A DNA stretch of 13,987 nt from contig JAFTSR010000214.1 of the NCBI GenBank assembly GCA_017467225.1, positions 1 through 13,987 of the forward strand. Reading direction: 5' to 3'. The notes under the pieces were generated by a model. That model was not told where the DNA came from and made no database searches. It saw only the letters and a program-made list of their open reading frames with translations. This DNA comes from Clostridia bacterium (GTDB lineage: Bacteria; Bacillota_A; Clostridia; Oscillospirales; CAG-272). Numbering within the stretch: position 1 is the first letter of the stretch; each line of letters starts with the position of its first letter. This document shows, piece after piece, positions 1-6,181 of the stretch. The translations under genes were made by a program, and so were the position numbers.

Positions 1-14
1 CTAATTGGTCTGTT

Positions 15-48
15 GCCGATTTCTTTGACGCACGTCAAAGAAACCGGC
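15..48. repeat. Long perfect inverted repeat
   Basis: An 11-bp arm, TTTCTTTGACG (20-30), and its exact reverse complement (33-43) are separated by only CA. The outer arms GCCG (15-18) and CGGC (45-48) extend the stem across an A/C mismatch. As RNA it would form a hairpin of about 14 bp with a 4-nt loop. There is no T-tract, so it does not look like a simple terminator on either strand. Function is unknown; it may be the edge of a dispersed repeat or a protein-binding palindrome. Confidence 0.7.
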
Positions 49-63
49 GAAAGAAAACGTGCG

Positions 64-83
64 AAGGGGAGCCCGCTCCCCTT
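64..83. repeat. GC-rich inverted repeat
   Basis: The arms AAGGGGAGC (64-72) and GCTCCCCTT (75-83) are exact reverse complements separated by CC. No T-tract follows. It lies in the same hairpin-rich block as the palindrome at 15-48. Confidence 0.65.
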
Positions 84-237
84 TCGAATCCCCGGATTGT
101 GCGCATTCTGCACGTGGGGGACTAAGGCCTTTAGCATGTACGCTTCGCTGCTATTCTTTTGCTTGGATAAAATGCCTAACCTGTAGGGGCAACATCCTCG
201 GCGCCCATCTTCTCGCGAAAAAACGATACGCTGCTCT

Positions 238-257
238 TGTGGGGTAGGGGCCCCACA
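238..257. repeat. Small GC-rich inverted repeat
   Basis: TGTGGGG (238-244) pairs with CCCCACA (251-257) around a 6-nt loop. It belongs to the same hairpin-rich block; function is unknown. Confidence 0.5.
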
Positions 258-303
258 TGGGTTCTTGCTCCGCTGATACAGAACAGAACCGTTAAAACTT
301 TCA

Positions 304-387
304 TCCAAAAATTGATAAAAGTTTTTGGAGTTCCAAGAACCTTTTTTCAAAAGGTTCTCAGGCGGGGTCAAGGGGCAGCGCCCCTTG
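304..387. repeat. Cluster of three hairpins downstream of radA
   Basis: Three perfect inverted repeats lie in tandem: TCCAAAAA/TTTTTGGA (304-311/322-329), AGAACCTTTT/AAAAGGTTCT with a 3-nt loop (336-345/349-358), and CAAGGGGC/GCCCCTTG with a 3-nt loop (369-376/380-387). The last lies 8 bases beyond the radA stop codon, so it is the first structure met by the radA transcript. None is followed by a clean run of T on the minus strand, so termination is possible but unproven. The tandem arrangement of an AT-rich and a GC-rich hairpin looks like a dispersed intergenic repeat. Confidence 0.6.
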
Positions 388-395
388 CGCTTGCC

Positions 396-1784
396 TTACT
401 CCTGCCCCTTCAGCACCGAGAGCGCTTCAAAAATGGTGCGGATGGGGATGAGGGTGATGCCTTCACACTCGAACTTGCGCTTTTCAACGTTGCGGTAGGG
501 TACGATGGCGCGGCGGAAGCCGAGTCTTGCGGCCTCCTTGACACGCAGCTCCAGATTGGAAACGGCGCGGCACTCGCCGGCCAAACCCAGCTCACCGATG
601 GCAACCAGATCGTCGGGGATGGTGCGGTCGGTCAGCGAGGAGATCAGCGAAAGCGCGACGGCGGCATCGGAGGCAGGCTCGTCAATGCGCAAGCCGCCGA
701 TGACGTTGAGATAGACGTCATTCTGCGAAAACCGCTGCCCAAGCCGCTTTTCGAGCACGGCAAGAATGAGGCACATGCGGTTGTAATCGATACCGTTGCC
801 GGTGCGGCGCGGCGCGGGGAAGACGGTCGGTGTGACCAGCGCCTGAATCTCGGCAATCAGAGGGCGGGTGCCCTCCATGGTGCAAACGGCGCAGTTGCCT
901 GAAATATTGGTCGGTCGACCGGCCAGCAGCATTTCCGACGGATTGGCGACCTCGCAAAGGCCGGTGTCGGTCATCTCAAACACGCCGATCTCGTTGGTCG
1001 AGCCGTAGCGGTTCTTCATGGCGCGAATGATGCGGTAGGCCTGCTGCCGTTCACCCTCAAAGTAGAGTACGGCATCCACCATGTGCTCCAGCACCTTGGG
1101 CCCCGCAATGCTGCCTTCCTTGTTGACGTGTCCAACCAGAATGACCGAAATTCCCTCGTTCTTGGCCTTGCAGATAAAGGAGAGCGCGCACTCGCGCACC
1201 TGCGTGATGCTTCCTGCCGTTGAGGTTGAGGAGTCGGAATAGATGGTCTGCACCGAATCGACGATCATAACATCGGGCTTGACCTTGTCCGTCTCGGTGA
1301 GAATGCGCTCCAGATGTGTTTCGGTGAGAATATAGAGATTGTCGCCCTTGACACCCAGCCGCTCGGCGCGCATTTTGAGCTGCCCCGTCGATTCCTCGCC
1401 CGAAACGTACAGCACGCGATGACCCTGACCCAGAGCGTCGCAGATCTGCATGAGCAGCGTGGATTTACCGATGCCCGGCTCGCCAGCCAGCAGAATAACC
1501 GAGCCGGTGACAAGTCCGCCGCCGCCCAGCACGCGATCCAGCTCGTCCATGCCGGTGGGGCAGCGCATGTACGTAGGAATATCTACCTCGGGGTAAGGGC
1601 GCGCGGTGCTGTCGCCGCTTTGCTGCATCGAGGTGCGGCGTGCAGCCGTGCTCTCGGTCGGCTTTGTGGCAACGACATCCTCAACAAAGGTGTTCCATGC
1701 ATTGCAGGCGGGACATTTTCCCATCCACTTGGGACTGACCTGCCCACAGGAGGAGCAGATATAGACGGTTTTGGTGCCTTTCAT
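396..1784 (-). CDS. radA: RadA/Sms, DNA repair and recombination ATPase
   Basis: RadA promotes branch migration and processing of recombination intermediates in DNA repair and transformation. The 462-residue protein has the family layout: an N-terminal C4 zinc finger (C10, C13, C24, C27), a RecA-like ATPase with Walker A GEPGIGKST (101-109) and Walker B VMIVDS (172-177), the RadA signature (257-261) and a C-terminal Lon-protease-like domain (about 345-455). The signature reads KNRYG where KNRFG is usual, a conservative aromatic swap. I chose the ATG at 1784 because GAGGT lies upstream and the protein then begins just before the zinc finger at the usual family length. An in-frame ATG at 1847 would add 21 atypical residues and overlap the promoter. 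The gene appears to be transcribed alone from its own promoter. Confidence 0.96.
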   Translation of the reverse strand: MKGTKTVYICSSCGQVSPKWMGKCPACNAWNTFVEDVVATKPTESTAARRTSMQQSGDSTARPYPEVDIPTYMRCPTGMDELDRVLGGGGLVTGSVILLAGEPGIGKSTLLMQICDALGQGHRVLYVSGEESTGQLKMRAERLGVKGDNLYILTETHLERILTETDKVKPDVMIVDSVQTIYSDSSTSTAGSITQVRECALSFICKAKNEGISVILVGHVNKEGSIAGPKVLEHMVDAVLYFEGERQQAYRIIRAMKNRYGSTNEIGVFEMTDTGLCEVANPSEMLLAGRPTNISGNCAVCTMEGTRPLIAEIQALVTPTVFPAPRRTGNGIDYNRMCLILAVLEKRLGQRFSQNDVYLNVIGGLRIDEPASDAAVALSLISSLTDRTIPDDLVAIGELGLAGECRAVSNLELRVKEAARLGFRRAIVPYRNVEKRKFECEGITLIPIRTIFEALSVLKGQE

Positions 1785-1818
1785 AGAGCGTGACCTCACT
1801 TTTTTATTTGCTACCGTT

Positions 1819-1847
1819 ATTATACAATATTTCGTCAAAAAAATCAA
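1819..1847 (-). promoter_or_regulatory. Probable sigma-A promoter of radA
   Basis: On the minus strand a -35 TTGATT (1842-1847) and a consensus -10 TATAAT (1819-1824) are separated by 17 bp. Transcription would begin near 1812, giving a leader of roughly 28 nt before the chosen radA start. This supports the start at 1784 over the one at 1847. Confidence 0.7.
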
Positions 1848-1904
1848 GGTGCTGACGAAAAAAGTGCTGCTTTTCGCCGCGCGTGGGAGGTGTGCAGAGA
1901 ATAT

Positions 1905-1938
1905 AAAAATCCCCGGCAGGGATTTCTCCCCGCCGAGG
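1905..1938 (-). terminator. Rho-independent terminator of the XRE regulator gene
   Basis: Read on the minus strand, CCTCGGCGGGGA (1938-1927) pairs with TCCCTGCCGGGG (1922-1911) through 12 bp including two G-U wobbles. It is closed by a GAAA loop and followed by ATTTTTA. The hairpin begins 20 nt past the stop codon of the upstream gene and separates it from radA. Confidence 0.88.
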
Positions 1939-1958
1939 TCGGTGTTCGTGTGCTTGAC

Positions 1959-3053
1959 TTATTCCGCGCACCACTTTCCCGCGTATTCCGAAAGGCGCTC
2001 CTTGATTTTGATAAATGCCTCGTTTTCGCGCAGGCTGTCAAATGCGGCGTCGTCCATTTTCAGAAGCAGACGGCTGGCGTCGTTATCGGGATCGCCGGTT
2101 GACCAAGTGCCGGAATTCCTTCCGCGAAGAACAAGTGAGGTGCATTCCTCGTTCACTGAAGTAATGAATTTGATCGCATGCTCGGCTGCCAAGCCAAGAT
2201 GCTCCAACGCCTTGTCGGCTTCTCCCTTTTTCGCATAGTAAAAGGCCTGATCCCGGTGGGCTTCGCAGAGATGTGTGTGATAAAAGCCGAAATCACCGTT
2301 CTCAAACAGTAAATGCAGCAGGGCGATGCGCTTATCACGAAGAAGGGCACATTCATCCGACGTGTAAGCCCATTCTCCGGAATCCAGTTTGGTTTGCATA
2401 CTGTCCAGTCGGTTCGAAAGGAATTGCAGTAAGTCATGTGCTTCATTCTGCTTGGCATGGTACGCCTGATCGCCCGAATAAATGCGACTCAGCAGCATTT
2501 CCTGTGATACAGACATAGGCGGCATGGACTGTGCCATTTTGACAGCCTCGTCGAGTCGACCGGAATCCCGGTAGCAAAAGCACAAGACCTGAATGGCGCT
2601 GTGCCGCTGCTGATCGTCGGTGCTTTGCGCCAGTAGCTTTTCCCCCCATTGGATGGCCTCATGCAGATATTTGTCTTCTCCCGTGGCATCCTTTTGCCAG
2701 GATGAAACGTACATCAGCTCATTGATGATCTGACAGTTATCCGGATATTTTTGAAGCCCATCCTCCAAAATCTCGCGTGCTTTATCCAGATATCCTCTGC
2801 TTGCATACTTGTCTGCTTCCTGGCAGATCGCACGGACAGCTTCCTTCCTGCGCGCTAGGTCAATGCCCAAAAGCTCATCTGCGCTGATATTGAACAGATT
2901 GCACAGCGGAGCGATCAGCGAAATGTCGGGCATTGCCATATCGGTCTCCCAGCGGCTGATGGCCTGCGGGGAAATGGACAGAATTTCCGCTAAGCGCTCC
3001 TGTGTCAGATCTTGCTTGCGACGAAGATCCTTGATGGTTTTTCCAAAGCTCAT
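1959..3053 (-). CDS. XRE-family transcriptional regulator with TPR-like C-terminal part
   Basis: This is a 364-residue cytoplasmic regulator of unknown target. Residues 6-62 form a Cro/C1-type helix-turn-helix, with the family pattern LTQERLAEILSIS followed by the recognition helix around SPQAISRWE (28-36). The rest is helical, with TPR-like stretches near 84-105, 158-178 and 270-292 (for example KKGEADKALEHLGLAAEHA), which in such proteins often serve for ligand, peptide or partner sensing. The start is well fixed: GGGAGGA lies 8 nt before the ATG. The gene has its own promoter with two perfect palindromes, which suggests autoregulation (inference), and its own terminator. It is not linked by sequence to radA or the amidase. 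I do not recognise a specific named regulator. Confidence 0.88.
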   Translation of the reverse strand: MSFGKTIKDLRRKQDLTQERLAEILSISPQAISRWETDMAMPDISLIAPLCNLFNISADELLGIDLARRKEAVRAICQEADKYASRGYLDKAREILEDGLQKYPDNCQIINELMYVSSWQKDATGEDKYLHEAIQWGEKLLAQSTDDQQRHSAIQVLCFCYRDSGRLDEAVKMAQSMPPMSVSQEMLLSRIYSGDQAYHAKQNEAHDLLQFLSNRLDSMQTKLDSGEWAYTSDECALLRDKRIALLHLLFENGDFGFYHTHLCEAHRDQAFYYAKKGEADKALEHLGLAAEHAIKFITSVNEECTSLVLRGRNSGTWSTGDPDNDASRLLLKMDDAAFDSLRENEAFIKIKERLSEYAGKWCAE

Positions 3054-3081
3054 GGTAATAATCCTCCCATAACATGTTTGT

Positions 3082-3127
3082 CAACCGGTTGTGAGACTAT
3101 TATACACCAAAGCTTTGACTTTGTCTA
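3082..3127 (-). promoter_or_regulatory. Promoter of the XRE gene with two palindromic candidate operators
   Basis: On the minus strand a -35 TAGACA (3122-3127) and -10 TATAAT (3099-3104) are 17 bp apart. The spacer contains the perfect palindrome CAAAGCTTTG (3108-3117). A second perfect palindrome, CAACCGGTTG (3082-3091), sits at about the transcription start. Both fit CAA-N4-TTG, and their centres are 26 bp apart. Placement in the spacer and at the start is typical of repressor sites; binding by the adjacent XRE protein is inference. Confidence 0.7.
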
Positions 3128-3142
3128 TATCTCGTTAATTGA

Positions 3143-3169
3143 GAAAAAATCAATTTTGAATTGTTTTTC
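3143..3169 (-). terminator. Possible weak terminator after the amidase gene
   Basis: On the minus strand GAAAAA-CAATT (3169-3159) can pair with AATTG...TTTTTTC (3155-3143) around CAA, with one bulged base, ending in a run of T. The stem is AT-rich and weak. It lies between the amidase stop codon and the XRE promoter. Confidence 0.35.
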
Positions 3170-3181
3170 GGAAAGGTATGT

Positions 3182-3949
3182 TCAGTTTTCCGGCAGCTGC
3201 TGTGCCGCATATTCCCGTAAGGCGCAAAAAATGGCGTAGGCTACGCGGTTCTGATATTCCTCTGAGGCAAGCGCGGCGCATTCCTCGGGATGCGAGAGAA
3301 AGCCGCATTCCACCAGGACGGCAGGGCAGGACAGCTGCTTCAAAAGATAAATATCCCCGCCCGGCTTGATCTTACGGTTGTTGTCCGGTGCGAGCTGCTC
3401 ACGCGCAGTGTCTTGGATGGTCTGCGCCAAGCGGGCGGATGCCGGCGTGTTTGTTGAGTGATAGACCTGCAGCCCATGGTAGGCCGGGGAGGAAAAAGTG
3501 TTCTGATGAATGCTGACAAACACCACCTCGCCGCGCGCAGCCGCCTTTTCTGCGATGGCCAGCCGCGCCGCCATGTCAAGCGCCTTTTTCCGCCCTTGGT
3601 AATCGGCGCCACGGTCGTATAGCAGCGTGTCGGTCTCGCGCGTCAGCACGACCTGCGCACCGCTCTCCCGCAGGAGCGAGGCCAGCGCCTGCGCGACGGC
3701 AAGATTGATATCCTTCTCCGGAACGCTTGCGCTGCCGATATGTCCGACAGCACCGCCGTCCTCGCCGCCGTGCCCGGCGTCAATCACGTAGACGGTGTTA
3801 CCGGTGGTACGATCGGACGTCTGCACCTCAGAGGAAGCGGCCGTATCACCGCTGAAGAGACGGCAAAGAGAAAGCAGCGCCGTCGTGCAGGTCAAAAATA
3901 GAAGGATAAACAAGAGATACATCCAAACAGGATTTTGTGAGCGGAGCAT
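3182..3949 (-). CDS. CwlD-like N-acetylmuramoyl-L-alanine amidase, membrane-anchored
   Basis: This is a zinc amidase of the Amidase_3 family, which cuts the bond between N-acetylmuramic acid and the stem peptide in peptidoglycan. The 255-residue protein has an uncleaved-looking N-terminal membrane segment (about 9-29), a short linker (30-50) and a catalytic domain. The expected metal and catalytic residues are visible: H60 in DAGHGGEDGG, E78 in PEKDIN, H148 in VSIHQN and E214 in VECGFLSH. Length, N-terminal anchor and the lack of cell-wall repeats match CwlD, which with PdaA makes muramic lactam in the spore cortex. Assignment to CwlD rather than another small amidase rests on remembered similarity, so no symbol is given. 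AGGAGG lies about 7 nt before the ATG. The gene is divergent from guaB and has a candidate sigma-E-type promoter. Confidence 0.9.
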   Translation of the reverse strand: MLRSQNPVWMYLLFILLFLTCTTALLSLCRLFSGDTAASSEVQTSDRTTGNTVYVIDAGHGGEDGGAVGHIGSASVPEKDINLAVAQALASLLRESGAQVVLTRETDTLLYDRGADYQGRKKALDMAARLAIAEKAAARGEVVFVSIHQNTFSSPAYHGLQVYHSTNTPASARLAQTIQDTAREQLAPDNNRKIKPGGDIYLLKQLSCPAVLVECGFLSHPEECAALASEEYQNRVAYAIFCALREYAAQQLPEN

Positions 3950-3979
3950 GAAGAGCCTCCTGTGTACGCGATTTTTTCT

Positions 3980-4008
3980 ATTTTATGCATAAATACCAAA
4001 AAAAATAA
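3980..4008 (-). promoter_or_regulatory. Candidate sporulation-type (sigma-E-like) promoter of the amidase
   Basis: On the minus strand CATAAAAT (3980-3987) matches the sigma-E -10 consensus CATACANT at all but one defined position. A weaker TTATTTT (4002-4008) lies 14 bp upstream in the -35 place. I see no good sigma-A pair in this gap. A sigma-E promoter would suit a CwlD-type gene, but the -35 match is poor and the stretch is AT-rich, so a chance match is possible. Confidence 0.3.
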
Positions 4009-4041
4009 GTACAAGAGCCAAAATATTCCGTGTGTCATCTC

Positions 4042-4070
4042 TTGACTTTTTTTTGCTTTTTTGATATAAT
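4042..4070 (+). promoter_or_regulatory. Strong sigma-A promoter of guaB
   Basis: TTGACT (4042-4047) and the consensus TATAAT (4065-4070) are separated by exactly 17 bp of T-rich sequence. Transcription should start near 4077, leaving only about 26 nt before the guaB ATG. That leaves no room for a purine riboswitch. The ribosome site AAGGAGGGTGAT (4085-4096) is nearly complementary to the 16S rRNA end. Confidence 0.85.
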
Positions 4071-4081
4071 AGATAAAATAA

Positions 4082-5569
<1,488 letters not shown>

Positions 5570-5574
5570 AGAGC

Positions 5575-5611
5575 AACACCACCAAGGAAATTTTCTTTGG
5601 TGGTGTTTTTT
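5575..5611 (+). terminator. Rho-independent terminator of guaB
   Basis: AACACCACCAAGGA (5575-5588) pairs with TCTTTGGTGGTGTT (5594-5607) through 14 bp with one G-U wobble around the loop AATTT, and runs into six T. It starts 5 nt after the guaB stop codon. Confidence 0.93.
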
Positions 5612-5644
5612 GCCAAGGTGTATTTCAAATATTTGTGAAGCGAC

Positions 5645-5672
5645 AAAAAAAGCGGCCCGGAGTGCGGACCGC
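5645..5672 (-). terminator. Rho-independent terminator of the acyl carrier protein gene
   Basis: Read on the minus strand, GCGGTCCG (5672-5665) pairs with CGGGCCGC (5659-5652) around CACTC and is followed by seven T (5651-5645). One pair is G-U on the minus strand but would be an A-C mismatch on the plus strand. This points to leftward use, ending the transcript of the gene at 5700-5924. Confidence 0.85.
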
Positions 5673-5699
5673 CTTTTTTGGATGATTGCTCACCGTGGA

Positions 5700-5924
5700 T
5701 TACTGATGAGCCTCCAGATAGTTGACAACGTCGCCGATGGTGACGAACTTGTGGAACTCCTCGTCGTTGATCTCAACGCCGAACTTCTCCTCACACATCA
5801 TAGCCAGCTCGTACTGCTCGATCGAGTTGATGCCCAGATCACCCTTCAGCTCTGCCTCCATGGTGATAGCGTCCTCGTCCAGCTGCAGCTCTTCAACCAG
5901 AAGATTCTTAAAAGTCTCAAACAT
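5700..5924 (-). CDS. Acyl carrier protein (variant carrier-serine motif)
   Basis: This is a 74-residue acidic four-helix carrier protein that would carry acyl chains on a 4'-phosphopantetheine arm in the cytoplasm. The attachment serine is S34 in DLGINSIEQYEL, where housekeeping AcpP usually has DSL(D/E); the preceding Asp is replaced by Asn and the following Leu by Ile. Length, charge and the helix III tail FVTIGDVVNYL fit the family. The start is the ATG at 5924, with GGAGGATG 5-8 nt upstream; an upstream in-frame ATG at 5966 would add 14 residues across the leader and lacks a ribosome site. It is a single-gene unit with its own promoter and terminator, away from any fab genes. It could be the main ACP or a specialised carrier; the sequence alone does not decide, so no symbol is assigned. 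Confidence 0.93.
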   Translation of the reverse strand: MFETFKNLLVEELQLDEDAITMEAELKGDLGINSIEQYELAMMCEEKFGVEINDEEFHKFVTIGDVVNYLEAHQ

Positions 5925-5957
5925 GATTACATCCTCCAAAATATTAGCGAAATGATA

Positions 5958-6001
5958 GGGCGGCATGTATCCGTAAACAAGGTTAACAGTGATAGCCGCC
6001 C
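5958..6001 (-). promoter_or_regulatory. Leader hairpin upstream of the acyl carrier protein gene
   Basis: In the 5' leader (minus strand) GGGCGGC (6001-5995) pairs perfectly with GCCGCCC (5964-5958). TATC/GATA can extend the stem inward after a three-base bulge, leaving a loop containing GTTAACCTTGTTTACG. No T-tract follows and the ribosome site is outside the stem, so it looks like a stabilising or regulatory leader element rather than an attenuator. It matches no riboswitch I recognise. Confidence 0.45.
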
Positions 6002-6014
6002 TGAACCGAGTAAT

Positions 6015-6043
6015 ATTATACCTTATTTACGGCCATTTGTCAA
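6015..6043 (-). promoter_or_regulatory. Consensus sigma-A promoter of the acyl carrier protein gene
   Basis: On the minus strand TTGACA (6038-6043) and TATAAT (6015-6020) are both perfect consensus hexamers, 17 bp apart. Transcription would start near 6008, giving a leader of about 84 nt that contains a GC-rich hairpin. This is the strongest-looking protein-gene promoter in the window, as expected for an abundant carrier protein. Confidence 0.9.
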
Positions 6044-6092
6044 GGGAATTTTGCAATTTGTTGACGTTTTTTTCGGAAATTTCAAAAAAAGG

Positions 6093-6121
6093 TTGATTTT
6101 TCTTGCTTTTTGTGGTAAAGT
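6093..6121 (+). promoter_or_regulatory. Possible promoter of comEC
   Basis: TTGATT (6093-6098) and TAAAGT (6116-6121) are 17 bp apart. The -10 is poor. It is the best pair I see between the divergent acyl carrier protein promoter and comEC; low expression would be expected. Confidence 0.35.
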
Positions 6122-6181
6122 GTTAGCAAATGCGCTGCGGCTTTGCCTGTGCAGCGGAGAAAAATGGAAGGGAGAAGAACA

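Larger units (their letters stand above)
1..395. other. Non-coding, hairpin-rich intergenic stretch
   Basis: I see no credible gene here. The short open frames lack ribosome binding sites and recognisable protein content, and one merely runs antisense into radA. The stretch holds several inverted repeats: 15-48, 64-83, 238-257, 304-329, 336-358 and 369-387. The density of short GC-rich and AT-rich palindromes resembles dispersed intergenic repeats common in Clostridia genomes; that likeness is from memory and was not searched. The end next to radA could also serve as its transcript end. Confidence 0.6.

Noticed and set aside
1..395. CRISPR array
   Set aside because: The repeats are inverted hairpins of differing sequence, not regularly spaced direct repeats.
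237..902. 221-codon rightward frame overlapping the end of radA
   Set aside because: Antisense to the conserved Lon-like domain of RadA and starting in hairpin-rich non-coding DNA.
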